From contig NZ_FUXJ01000005.1 in assembly GCF_900167045.1 (NCBI RefSeq), positions 228,050-292,049 of the forward strand: a DNA stretch of 64,000 nt, given 5' to 3'. The notes below the pieces were generated by a model, which was given only the letters and a program-made list of their open reading frames with translations, had not been told where the DNA came from and did not search any database. The DNA is from Legionella maceachernii (GTDB taxonomy: Bacteria > Pseudomonadota > Gammaproteobacteria > Legionellales > Legionellaceae). Of this stretch, positions 17,897-27,152 are shown in pieces; the first letter of the stretch is position 1; every line of letters starts with the position of its first letter. Both the position numbers and the translations under genes were made by a program.

Positions 17897-18723
17897 GCTA
17901 AGCTCGCAATAAATTGTTTCAGCAATCGACCTAATTTTTCAGCGGCATTTGCGGCCATTTTTACCACTGCTTCATGACTATGACTGGTCGCAGAAAGACC
18001 AGTAGCGTGATTGGTGATAATTGCAATCACAGCGACTTTCATTCCACAATGATTGGCCACTAAAACTTCCGGAACAGTGGACATGCCAACGGCGTCAGCG
18101 CCTAAAATGCGAAATGCGCGAATTTCAGCTGCTGTTTCATAATTGGGGCCGATCACAGCAATATAAACCCCTTGATGTAGTGAAATTTTTTCTTTATGAG
18201 CGGTTTGCAACAATTGTTCTCGGAGTTGGCGGTCATAGGCATTATCCAGAGGGAGAAAACGAGGGCCAAACTCATCATCATTCGGGCCGACCAATGGATT
18301 CCCTGGTTGGAGATTAATATGATCAGTGATCAGCATTAATTCACCAGGACCTACTTCCTCATGAAGCGAGCCCGAAGCATTGGTTGCAAAGAAGTATTCG
18401 CAGCCTAATAAACGCAAACAACGGATGTAAGTTTTAACTGTGTCATGGTGATTGCCCTCATAACTGTGCGCGCGACCCTGCAAACAAACGACGCTTACAC
18501 CATGGATATAGCCTAAGACCAATTTTCCACCATGTCCAAACACGGTAGGTTTGGGAAAACCGGGTAATTCCTCATAGCAAATGCTTACTGCATCCTCTAA
18601 CTGCTCAGCGAAACTTCCTAATCCTGAGCCCAGAACAATCCCTAGGGTGGGTTTAAAATTTGGCAATAATTGTTTAATCTTATCTGCCGCTAAATGCGCA
18701 GCACTTTTACTCAGTTTTGTCAT
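17893..18723 (-). CDS. Purine nucleoside phosphorylase (trimeric type)
   Basis: This enzyme phosphorolyses purine (deoxy)nucleosides to base and pentose 1-phosphate. The 276-residue length and the motifs LGSGLGSFAEQ, FGHGGKLVLG, LQGRAHSYEG, ATNASGSL and GPNYETAAEIRAF are those of the PNP/XapA family. The purine-pocket EIRAF and MSTVPEVLVA residues are intact. It sits between cdd and deoC, so the three should act together in nucleoside salvage. Confidence 0.93.
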   Translation of the reverse strand: MTKLSKSAAHLAADKIKQLLPNFKPTLGIVLGSGLGSFAEQLEDAVSICYEELPGFPKPTVFGHGGKLVLGYIHGVSVVCLQGRAHSYEGNHHDTVKTYIRCLRLLGCEYFFATNASGSLHEEVGPGELMLITDHINLQPGNPLVGPNDDEFGPRFLPLDNAYDRQLREQLLQTAHKEKISLHQGVYIAVIGPNYETAAEIRAFRILGADAVGMSTVPEVLVANHCGMKVAVIAIITNHATGLSATSHSHEAVVKMAANAAEKLGRLLKQFIASLA

Positions 18724-18735
18724 CTTTATTCCAGG

Positions 18736-19131
18736 TTAAGGCTTAAATTTAAACGCGAGAGGTAACAACTCTTCCATTGTCATTGATTGGATGACACTTT
18801 GATGGTTACAAAGATAAATCATCGTTTCATTCGTGGAGAATTCGGCAATCCGTTGGCGACAGGCTCCACAGGGTGAGCATAAATTGTTTTCTCCATTCAA
18901 TACAACTAAACTTTTTATTTTTCGTCTATTAGCGCCAATCATTTGGCAAATAGCAGAAGTTTCGGCGCAAAGTGTTAAACCATAAGAGGCATTTTCAACA
19001 TTGACGCCCGAATAAAGTTGATCATCATCGGTGCATACACAAGCAGCTACTTGATAGTGAGAATAGGGGGCATAGGCGTTGGGTAATACTTCTTTTGCTT
19101 TGTTAATCATTAATTGAATTAAGTCGGCCAT
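18736..19131 (-). CDS. cdd: Cytidine deaminase
   Basis: Cdd deaminates cytidine and deoxycytidine to uridine forms. The 131-residue protein is the short homotetrameric type. The zinc site is CAETSA near residue 55 and PCGACRQ near residue 90, giving three cysteine ligands and the proton-shuttling glutamate. NVENASYG precedes the first motif. It is the first gene of the reverse-strand salvage operon, 12 bases before punA, and has a GGGAG ribosome-binding site. Confidence 0.95.
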   Translation of the reverse strand: MADLIQLMINKAKEVLPNAYAPYSHYQVAACVCTDDDQLYSGVNVENASYGLTLCAETSAICQMIGANRRKIKSLVVLNGENNLCSPCGACRQRIAEFSTNETMIYLCNHQSVIQSMTMEELLPLAFKFKP

Positions 19132-19154
19132 TCATCACTCCCAATTGGTTGCAA

Positions 19155-19184
19155 ACTATACTAAATTATTGAGCTAGGTTACAA
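19155..19184 (-). promoter_or_regulatory. Probable promoter of cdd-punA-deoC
   Basis: Reading the reverse strand, TTGTAA (19184-19179) is followed after 18 bases by TATAGT (19160-19155), upstream of the cdd ATG. This fits a sigma-70-type promoter. It lies just outside the 164-bp hairpin element. Confidence 0.4.
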
Positions 19185-19204
19185 GTTATAGATTGACTAT
19201 TGTA

Positions 19205-19368
19205 TATACCCGTGATCCTTCAAAACGCTATTTTTGGTCTATTGCTTTTTCCGCCTCGGATTATTTTAAAACCTCGCAATAGGGCTTGCTATTACTCGTT
19301 TTTAAAATAATCCCAGCCAAAAAAATCAAGTTGCCCAAAACACAGCGTTTTGAAGGATCACGGGTATA
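19205..19368. repeat. MITE-like 164-bp hairpin element
   Basis: A perfect 25-base inverted repeat (19205-19229 with 19344-19368; begins TATACCCGTGATCC) bounds the element. Inside it a second perfect 14-base pair of arms (19258-19271 with 19300-19313; GGATTATTTTAAAA) and a small central stem (AATAG with CTATT) are nested. There is no transposase or open frame. It occupies most of the gap between cdd and the 1715-residue gene, fitting a non-autonomous palindromic element. It could also terminate transcription from either side. Confidence 0.85.
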
Positions 19369-19427
19369 GACTAGTTTAGTTCAATTGGACATACTTTGGG
19401 CGTAGTACAATAGGTATATTTATACAA

Positions 19428-22400
19428 TTAGAACGTTAGTAAGCTTTGAGGAGGCATCAGCTCAATCGAGCATGCGAGTTCAGCGCGGCAACCGAATGCT
19501 TGTTTCGGAGTAAAATGGACGAAACTGGAATTCCTTCTATAGGGCGATGGCTTAGAAGATCGAGTTCTTCTTTCTTCTTTGGCTTTTCTTAACCGATCAG
19601 CTTGTAAAGATTTTTCATAGCGCGTTCTTAATTTTCCTGTGCTTTCAGCAAACACTTTCGCTTGTTCAATTTCCTCGCTTCCTTCCACTGGGGTATTTAT
19701 GATCTGCGGTACTACGACTGGAGAAGAGTAGGGGCTCTCTTGGTCGCAAAAAGCCACCACCTTAGAAGCCCTTTTTTCTGCATTAAAGCCATACAAAAAA
19801 AGCCTTAAGAAAAATTGTAAGAGAGAGTAATACCTACTGTCTTCATGTTGAACTAAAAATGACTCGATTTTGGCTTCTTTGTTTATCTTCCGCAGCAGAT
19901 CTTGGGCAGATGAGTCCGTATCCATTTCAATCAATTCACAGCTGCGCATGACTAAGCTATATTTCTGCTGTTGACCAAAATGATTGATTAAATTAATTTC
20001 TGGACTAAAATTTTTTTTTGTTTTTTCAGGAAATTTACTGACGTAAAATTTTGCCATGTGCTGAAGTAAATCGAGGCTTAAATAATCAGGATTTTCAGTG
20101 ACAAGTTCTTCCAGAGCGGTGAAGATACAATTACTGAGATCGCGTTGAGGGAACTTGGCCATGACTTGAGAAACATGTTTTAAACAAGTAGGCTTTGTTT
20201 TAATCATAGGATGACTAACATAATCTTTTATCAGTTTAAGTAGCGGGCCTTGTTCTCCTGAGTAATTGATTAAATAAGCGCTGATTAATGGCAGTTGTGT
20301 CATGGAGTCATTCACGTCCCAAGCTTGGTTGCTGAGTTCCTTCCAATCGATGATTGCGTGATGTTGCTTGAGTTGATCAATCGCTCGTTTATTTTCTATA
20401 TGTTGATTATCAAACCATCCAATAATAATGGAATAAATATCGTTAACTTTTTCTTTAAGCGCTTTAGGTAAATAATCTTTTGCTGCAATTGCATTGAGAA
20501 GAGATCGGTTCAATGTTTGTGTGGCAATTGTCTGATCTAAGCGACCATTTTGATAAAATAGACTAGTAAGGCCGAAATGAGCGCAGCGAAATACCAATTC
20601 CGCGAGAAGGTCTTTTCCTACTGCAAAATTTTTATCCGCATTGGCATGTTGATGAAAATGCCGCTTAACAAAGTTACTTACTTGTTCAAGTTCGCTTTGA
20701 GACCAGGCAATTTTGGAGGAAAAGCAAAGTTCTTTTCGATGAAAAAGTTGTTCGCGCTGTTTTGCAAAAATAAGCATGAGTAGTCGATGCTGCGCTGTTT
20801 GCGTCAAATTACCTTGTTTATTTAACTCGTTTATTGCCGGGAGACAATGGTGTTTAAAAAAGCAGGAGGTGAAATGATCAGCGAGCTCCGCATCGACTTC
20901 TTGAATGCTGGTTAGAGCTGTGGTTTTAAGAAAACACTGCCAAATGATGGAAGCGCATGCTTGATTGCTAATTAATCGAGTTAAAATAGCATCATACTCC
21001 TGTTGCGCTAGCGTTTTTTGCACAAATGCTTGTTCGCCAAGATGAGCGATTGCTTTAACTAATAAGTCAGGTTGATTTGTGTGCTCGGCATAAAGCCCAA
21101 AGACTTGGAAACCTTGGTTGAACCAGGATTTGTCGTTATGGTTTGCTAGAAAATGAGCCAATAATAAACTCGTGTCGTGCCGAGCAAAAAATTCAAAGAC
21201 TAATGCTTGTTGCTTTTTGCCAGTTAATAGTTCATGCCGCTTACTGGGATCAGCTAGAATAAGTTCAAAAAATTGCTCAGCATTTTCTTGTAATTGAATG
21301 TTGGCTAGGAGCGAGAAAAACGAATCAGGAGCACTGTTTGCTGCTAATGCACGTAAGCTTTCTTTTGGAATAGCGCTGGAAGTGCAAATCAGGTGTTGTT
21401 GAATCTGCTCGGTTATCCATGCATGCTTATTGAGCGTTGCGTTCTCATATAAGTCTTCGACCGAATTTTCGACGAAGATATCATCCATTAATAGATTAAG
21501 CGTTTCGGGCGATTTTTCTAATTGTTCTTGCGGGACGTTAGCGATTAACAAGGCTCCAGTCAATTTTTGAAATAAGTTCTCTTGTTGAATTTGCCCTGTT
21601 ATTGTAATAGTGCCAATTCTTTTCCGTTGGCTATCATACAAGCAGGTCCCTACCACAATGCCATTCTGTCCAAGTAAAGAACGCGATGGAGTCCCTAATG
21701 TCATGGCATAATTGGCTTCATTAATAAAGCCGATTTTCTGGCGCTTTTCATTGTAAAGAAAGACTGGTGACTTGCGCGTCAATTCAGTTTGCTCAAAGTT
21801 TTTATGGGGTAGATACACTTTTAACCAGGTGACCAAGGTGCTTTGCGCTTGGTCAAGATCATCTTTAATGTGAGATGCATTGCTCACAATAAAATCAGCA
21901 ATTCTAAATAACAAATCAGAACGCATTCCTGCAATGCGGTTATTATAGTGAGTATATAAAACCTCTAGTGCAGTACTTGCTATTTCTGGGCAGGAACCTT
22001 CTAAAGCATGACAATTATTTTCGAGTTGATTAAATAGCATACGAATGCATTCATCGCCATGAAATGCTAATAATTGGTCTAACTCCTTAAACAACTGATC
22101 TGCTTTTTCAGGATCAGCTAAAATTGCTTTTCGAAATCCCTCCCTCTCCGCTTTATGATCATCTGAAAAATCCATTTTCCCATCAAAAAATTGATTAAGT
22201 GTGTCGTTTTCATCTCGTTTTAAGATCATTGAATAGTAGCGATAACGATCGCTTAGTCGTTGCAATACCTTGGTAGCATTGTCGATTGAAGACGATTTTA
22301 AAGCAGCCATAAAGCGAGGATTAACAAGAAGTTTTTGGATCCAAATAGCATTCGGCATATAATCGAATAAGTCATCTTCTTTACTAGTAAGTATATCTTT

Positions 22401-24575
22401 TGCTAGTGCAATGAGCGTTTCATTCCCGAGCAAGTCTAAATCTTGTTGACCTAAGCGCTCTTTGATCCGATTTAATGAGTTTGCATTAGATTCAGCATAA
22501 GTGCATAAATTATTGAGTAAGAACCGACATGCTTCATAATATAATCTACCTTCCTTATCTTGGTGTAATTTACCCTCATCGTTTAAGCTCAACAAGCACT
22601 GATTAAGAATTAATTCCAGCATTTCAGGGGGAAGTTGATTGATTGTTTCAGCAACTGCAGTGGGGTTCATCTGCTTAAATAAACTATGAAGTTTTAAAAA
22701 GAATACACGATGCCCTAAAGAGCTTGCTGGGTTACTAAACATGGGGGTGTGTGTTGCAATCAGTTCGATGATTGCCTGCGGTGTAGGTTTTGCGATGTTT
22801 TCGCTAAGCATTTCACCAAAAGCGGCAGCAGCAGCGTAAACTTCTTTAGCTTGAAGTTTCACTTCGTTCCTATCTTGTTGGTAAACCCCTGCCTTGAGCA
22901 CTTTAAAAGAGATTGCTTTGCTCGCATACGAATCAATGGCAATTAAATTGTATTGAATCCAATTTGAAAGATCAGTAGTTTTCAAAGAAGAGTCAATTTT
23001 TAATAGCTCTACAGGTACATTGTTTCGTTTTGCAGTAATGACATAATTGATGAGGGCTTTGAACTCATGCAATTGCGCTAAAGAGCAGAACTCTGCTGTT
23101 TTTTGTAATTTGATTTCATCATTGTTGTAAAGGCTGAGTAATAAACTGCTCAATGAAGTGGGAGGTGAAATAATTGCGATCTGCAAATCAAGCAGGACGG
23201 TTATTATATCGTTTCTTAATGTAAGCAAGTGATCGATCTGTTTATCCACTTCAAGCCAGTCATGGGGTTTCGTCGTTTCAATTAATTGAAGCATGTACCG
23301 ATATAACAGATTGCTTGAAATCCCATATCCACAGCTGAATATCCAGTCAAAAAGCTGAGGTAAAAGCAGAGTGCGCTGAGGATTGCGTAAGAGACCAAGA
23401 AGAACAGGGCGATTGATGCGATTGAGAAGCAAATTTGTTTCTTCGAGGGCTCTTAAATTTAAATTAGTTTGAGGCTCCTGTTGTTGTTGCATTCGGATGG
23501 CGGCATGGTTGTGCGCAATCCGCTGCTCAAAATCATCGAAACCTTGACAAAAAAGGCTAATTTTACTCCCTAAAAGTGTCAACTCATCCGAGGAAATAAA
23601 GCGACTTAATTCAATTGGCAGAGTTAGAAAATCCGCTTTGAGGCTTAATTCCTTTTCATTGAATTGGGTTCGTATTTCCTCCAATGACAGGTTTAATTCG
23701 CATAAAGTATTCTGAAGTTTTGAGTCCCATGCTAAATCGGTTTGGTCGAGATGAATGCTAAATAGATAGTCTGAAATTTCATTAAGATGATTGGCTAAAT
23801 GGGTTATGGCGCCACGCAAAGGAGTATATTTATTTTCTGTTAATGAGCGGGAGAATTGTGATGCTTTAGCGTGCAGTTGATCGATTTGTATAATAAAAGG
23901 AACTAAACCAAGGCGTTGGTTTTTACTTTCTAAGCGATGAAACCAAAGAGTTAAAGCGTCATTTTCAGGTTCAAATGCACCGACTGAATGTAAAGACGCA
24001 GTAGCGATTTTAGGAGCAAGGTTTTTTTGTATGGTCCGAATTATCGAACGCGCGTTTGCAGGTGAAGCGACAGCAAGTACTTCGGATAGAGCCTGATAAT
24101 TTTCAGGTTGCATGAGTAACTCTGGACTACATTCACTGATAAACTCACTAGTGGCTTTTGGATTGTGAAACAATAAATGAATAATGTCATCCTCACGAAG
24201 CATTTTCATTTTTTCTGCAATCTTTCGTCGTGCTTCCATGGAGCCATACTTCAATACAGTGCTCAATAAGGAGGCATCACCTCCTTGTGTGTCCTGAGAA
24301 AGTAAGCTTACGAATTCAGTGTGTGGGGCTGCTAATAATAAACCTGTTAACTCATTGCCTAACTCCGTTGGCGCGTACTTATACACTAGGTCGAGAACAG
24401 ATAGGTTATCCAACTCATCGTTGGTGGGAATTTCGGTATGGTCATTGGTAAATTGTGCTGTAAAGAATTCGGTAGGATTGTCCGTATCGACATAATGAGT
24501 TAGGAGTAAGGTCCTAATTTTTTGATTAGATAATTGAAAAATTTTCTGTTTTAATCCCTCAGCCAGCACACCCAT
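19428..24575 (-). CDS. Very large hypothetical protein (1715 aa), candidate effector
   Basis: I do not recognise this protein. It is 1715 residues, mostly predicted helical, leucine- and glutamine-rich, with no signal peptide and no membrane helices, so it looks like a cytosolic helical-repeat protein. Around residues 930-1010 there is a strand-rich insert with two similar segments, FLYNEKRQKIGFI and CLYDSQRKRIGTI, separated by TLGTPSRSLLGQNG. A basic stretch (RKAKEERRTRSSKPSPYRR) precedes the C-terminus. AAGGATAG precedes the ATG. It stands as a single gene, and size and setting resemble large Legionella Dot/Icm substrates, but secretion is only an inference. Confidence 0.8.
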   Translation of the reverse strand: MGVLAEGLKQKIFQLSNQKIRTLLLTHYVDTDNPTEFFTAQFTNDHTEIPTNDELDNLSVLDLVYKYAPTELGNELTGLLLAAPHTEFVSLLSQDTQGGDASLLSTVLKYGSMEARRKIAEKMKMLREDDIIHLLFHNPKATSEFISECSPELLMQPENYQALSEVLAVASPANARSIIRTIQKNLAPKIATASLHSVGAFEPENDALTLWFHRLESKNQRLGLVPFIIQIDQLHAKASQFSRSLTENKYTPLRGAITHLANHLNEISDYLFSIHLDQTDLAWDSKLQNTLCELNLSLEEIRTQFNEKELSLKADFLTLPIELSRFISSDELTLLGSKISLFCQGFDDFEQRIAHNHAAIRMQQQQEPQTNLNLRALEETNLLLNRINRPVLLGLLRNPQRTLLLPQLFDWIFSCGYGISSNLLYRYMLQLIETTKPHDWLEVDKQIDHLLTLRNDIITVLLDLQIAIISPPTSLSSLLLSLYNNDEIKLQKTAEFCSLAQLHEFKALINYVITAKRNNVPVELLKIDSSLKTTDLSNWIQYNLIAIDSYASKAISFKVLKAGVYQQDRNEVKLQAKEVYAAAAAFGEMLSENIAKPTPQAIIELIATHTPMFSNPASSLGHRVFFLKLHSLFKQMNPTAVAETINQLPPEMLELILNQCLLSLNDEGKLHQDKEGRLYYEACRFLLNNLCTYAESNANSLNRIKERLGQQDLDLLGNETLIALAKDILTSKEDDLFDYMPNAIWIQKLLVNPRFMAALKSSSIDNATKVLQRLSDRYRYYSMILKRDENDTLNQFFDGKMDFSDDHKAEREGFRKAILADPEKADQLFKELDQLLAFHGDECIRMLFNQLENNCHALEGSCPEIASTALEVLYTHYNNRIAGMRSDLLFRIADFIVSNASHIKDDLDQAQSTLVTWLKVYLPHKNFEQTELTRKSPVFLYNEKRQKIGFINEANYAMTLGTPSRSLLGQNGIVVGTCLYDSQRKRIGTITITGQIQQENLFQKLTGALLIANVPQEQLEKSPETLNLLMDDIFVENSVEDLYENATLNKHAWITEQIQQHLICTSSAIPKESLRALAANSAPDSFFSLLANIQLQENAEQFFELILADPSKRHELLTGKKQQALVFEFFARHDTSLLLAHFLANHNDKSWFNQGFQVFGLYAEHTNQPDLLVKAIAHLGEQAFVQKTLAQQEYDAILTRLISNQACASIIWQCFLKTTALTSIQEVDAELADHFTSCFFKHHCLPAINELNKQGNLTQTAQHRLLMLIFAKQREQLFHRKELCFSSKIAWSQSELEQVSNFVKRHFHQHANADKNFAVGKDLLAELVFRCAHFGLTSLFYQNGRLDQTIATQTLNRSLLNAIAAKDYLPKALKEKVNDIYSIIIGWFDNQHIENKRAIDQLKQHHAIIDWKELSNQAWDVNDSMTQLPLISAYLINYSGEQGPLLKLIKDYVSHPMIKTKPTCLKHVSQVMAKFPQRDLSNCIFTALEELVTENPDYLSLDLLQHMAKFYVSKFPEKTKKNFSPEINLINHFGQQQKYSLVMRSCELIEMDTDSSAQDLLRKINKEAKIESFLVQHEDSRYYSLLQFFLRLFLYGFNAEKRASKVVAFCDQESPYSSPVVVPQIINTPVEGSEEIEQAKVFAESTGKLRTRYEKSLQADRLRKAKEERRTRSSKPSPYRRNSSFVHFTPKQAFGCRAELACSIELMPPQSLLTF

Positions 24576-24675
24576 TATTTTCTATCCTTTTAAAATCTTA
24601 AATAAATTAGCTAGCAACTTACATCATGAAGCAGCGGCCTATTTTAACCAAATACTTGCAAACGGCAAATGAATC

Positions 24676-25479
24676 TTAATTGAATAAGAAAACTGAATTA
24701 TCGTCCGATGGTGAAAGCGGTAATTGTGAATCTTTTTTAGGTGGCACGGATGACATAATAGGAGAGGGGTAGTAAGAAGACTCTAATTTTCCTTGATGCT
24801 CAAGAGTAGACGTTTTCGCATTTTGCACTAACTTATTAGACAAAAAGAACGTATAGCTGCCTTTCGTATCGTTATCTGCTTTATAATCCAGAAAAGTGTA
24901 TTCTGCCCAATATTTAAACGCTGCTGCACCGATGCAGAGGCTAAACAGGGATGCAAGCAAAATCGTTGCCGTTGTGACAATAGGATAAAAGGTAATAAGC
25001 GTGGTTGCTATGGCTGTGACTATGGCCATTGTAGTGACAAGTAAGGCATATATTAGATAAACCTGTTGGCGTTCACTCGAATAATTTTCTTCGCAAATTG
25101 GATTTTGTTTTTTGTGGTACTCACTGATTAGCCAAAAACCATTACTGATAGCAAAAAGCCAACTTGCAGGTACTGCGATAATAGGAAAAAAGAAGGTCAA
25201 GATGCTGCATAACACAGCGATAGTGCCAAGCGCTGCAGCAATTCTATGTTGATTCTTAAACTGGGCAAAACCATACCATTCTTTCTTTAAGCGAGGATGA
25301 TCCGGGTAAAGTTGACAGGCGACTAACCAAAGCACATAAGCAACTAGATAGAGAAATAAAGAAGAAATTTTTGCAAAAGCAGCGATGATAAATGGGGCAA
25401 AACGAAGTTGTGAGATTGCGAAACCGAAAAAGAAAAAGGTACTGCTGGCTCTATCAAGACTTTTGGCGTAACTCAGCAC
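24676..25479 (-). CDS. Multi-spanning membrane protein of unknown function
   Basis: The 267-residue protein has about six to eight hydrophobic segments over residues 15-195 and a hydrophilic C-terminal tail of about 65 residues that is rich in Ser, Pro and Asp and ends DDNSVFLFN. I see no match to a named family. It lies 100 bases upstream of the giant unknown gene on the same strand and may be cotranscribed with it. Membrane-spanning proteins with polar tails occur among Legionella effectors, but this is only a possibility. The start is GTG. Confidence 0.75.
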   Translation of the reverse strand: MLSYAKSLDRASSTFFFFGFAISQLRFAPFIIAAFAKISSLFLYLVAYVLWLVACQLYPDHPRLKKEWYGFAQFKNQHRIAAALGTIAVLCSILTFFFPIIAVPASWLFAISNGFWLISEYHKKQNPICEENYSSERQQVYLIYALLVTTMAIVTAIATTLITFYPIVTTATILLASLFSLCIGAAAFKYWAEYTFLDYKADNDTKGSYTFFLSNKLVQNAKTSTLEHQGKLESSYYPSPIMSSVPPKKDSQLPLSPSDDNSVFLFN

Positions 25480-25787
25480 GTCTAATTACCTATTATTTAC
25501 GGAGTTAATAATAGTAATTAGATTTTGATAATGAGTTCAAGTGGTTATTCACGGCAAACGTAGCTAACAGTTGAACACAGATACTTGTCTTTTTGCCTTC
25601 TTGTCGCGCTTTGTATACATAATAAATGCAATTCTATCCGAATCATAGTCTGAATTACACGCCTAGCTCTGTACGTAGATTTTGGTTTTGTATAATACTA
25701 TTAGATGCATTACCCGGTGTTTATGGGTTTAGGATAGTTTTGGCCATGGCTCAGCAGAAAGTGGGTTTTAAATAATCCTGCATGACG
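25480..25787. other. Intergenic region upstream of the membrane-protein gene
   Basis: About 308 bases lie between the start of the reverse-strand membrane-protein gene and the stop of cpxA. No gene or clear terminator is seen. A candidate promoter for the membrane-protein gene is listed separately. A forward TATAAT occurs within the stretch but faces no nearby forward gene. Confidence 0.5.
25511..25540 (-). promoter_or_regulatory. Candidate promoter of the 267-residue membrane protein gene
   Basis: On the reverse strand TTGAAC (25540-25535) and TACTAT (25516-25511) are spaced by 18 bases, about 30 bases ahead of the GTG start. Confidence 0.33.
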
Positions 25788-27152
25788 CTATTGGAGATTG
25801 ACTAAAATGGGTAAACTAATTCTTACTAATAAGCCGCCATTTTTGCGATTAAAGGCGTGAATTTCCCCATGATGCAATTTAATGGCTTGTTGGGCTATAG
25901 ATAAACCAAGGCCATAGCCGCCTGTTTTCTTTTCTCTTGAGGTATCAACTCGGTAAAAGGGATTAAAAATTTTAGCAAGTTGTTCTTCAGGAACGCCAGG
26001 TCCATTATCTTCAATGTCGATGTAGATTTCAGTGTTTGATTCTGCAGGGTATAACTTAACATCGATTTGTGGATCAGGTGCCGAATAGCGTAATGCGTTA
26101 CGAATGATATTTTCTATAGCTCGATGAATTAAGCGCTCGTCGAGAAATAATTCACTGCTGTGTGAGTGATGCAATACGACCACTGGTTTCCCTTTGCTGA
26201 CCTCAAAATTAGCATCTGCAATGATTCGTTTAAGCAAGTCAGGTAAATTAACCAGTGTTTTATTAAGATGAGTTGAGAGTTTATCGAGTCTAGCGAACTC
26301 AAGTATTTCTCCTATTAATGTGTTTAACCGTAAACATTCGATTTCCATTCGGCAAAACTCCGCCTCTGCAGCGTGATTCGCTTTGTTTCGTCCTAACTCG
26401 ATCGCAATTTGCAAACGAGCCAATGGAGAGCGTAGCTCATGCGAAATGTCTTGCAGCAGTCGCTCTTTGGAATTCATAATACCTTCAAGTTGTTCTGCCA
26501 TGCGATCAAATTCACCACTGAGTTCGGCGATTTCGTCGCGGCGATGACCTTTAAAACGTCCAACACGCGTGTTTAATTTGCCTGTAGCTATCGATTTGGC
26601 AGCCAGTCGGAGTGAGCGAAGAGGCTTTGTTAGATAAATGGATAAAAAATAACAGATAAGCCCACTGATGATGATAGCAATCAGTAGGCGTAGCGTTAAT
26701 CCAGCCCAAGGAATTTCAACAAAGTGAGCGAGAGGTTTTTCACTCACGGCAACAAGACGGTAAGCACGACCGGAAGTCGAAAGAATTTCATGGCTTACTA
26801 TAATATCGCCAAATTTTAATAAGCCATCGTCTAATTCTTCCAGATTGGCTGCAATTTGTTTGACCACGTCGGGAGGTACAGGATCGCCAATAATTTCACC
26901 GGTGCTAGTGAGCAAATATAAATTCATCTCACGCGATTCACCCATTTGGTCAAGCCATTTTTCCAAGGCTCCATGACGCCCTGATTCGAAGGTTGCAACT
27001 GCAGCGCTTGCGTAGCTGTCCATAAAAACGCGCTCACGAGCAGGGATTGACGATTTTTGTGCAATCTCACTGGTTACCCAAGCGGTGGTAATAATAATTA
27101 AAATAGTAGCTAACCAAAAGGACAGAAAAATCTTCCAATACAAACTACGCAT
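25788..27152 (-). CDS. cpxA: CpxA-type sensor histidine kinase
   Basis: This is an envelope-stress sensor kinase. It has an N-terminal membrane helix (about residues 7-28), a periplasmic sensor domain, and a second helix near residue 165. The HAMP linker (KPLRSLRLAAKSIATGKL) is followed by a HisKA domain with the phospho-accepting histidine in DISHELRSPLARLQ. The ATPase domain has ENIIRNALRYS, EDNGPGVPEE and GYGLGLSIA. The start MRSLYWKIF is chosen because it overlaps the cpxR stop by 8 bases (ATGCGTAG); an upstream ATG would add seven residues. In L. pneumophila, CpxRA controls dot/icm and effector genes, which is relevant given the neighbours here. Confidence 0.9.
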   Translation of the reverse strand: MRSLYWKIFLSFWLATILIIITTAWVTSEIAQKSSIPARERVFMDSYASAAVATFESGRHGALEKWLDQMGESREMNLYLLTSTGEIIGDPVPPDVVKQIAANLEELDDGLLKFGDIIVSHEILSTSGRAYRLVAVSEKPLAHFVEIPWAGLTLRLLIAIIISGLICYFLSIYLTKPLRSLRLAAKSIATGKLNTRVGRFKGHRRDEIAELSGEFDRMAEQLEGIMNSKERLLQDISHELRSPLARLQIAIELGRNKANHAAEAEFCRMEIECLRLNTLIGEILEFARLDKLSTHLNKTLVNLPDLLKRIIADANFEVSKGKPVVVLHHSHSSELFLDERLIHRAIENIIRNALRYSAPDPQIDVKLYPAESNTEIYIDIEDNGPGVPEEQLAKIFNPFYRVDTSREKKTGGYGLGLSIAQQAIKLHHGEIHAFNRKNGGLLVRISLPILVNLQ

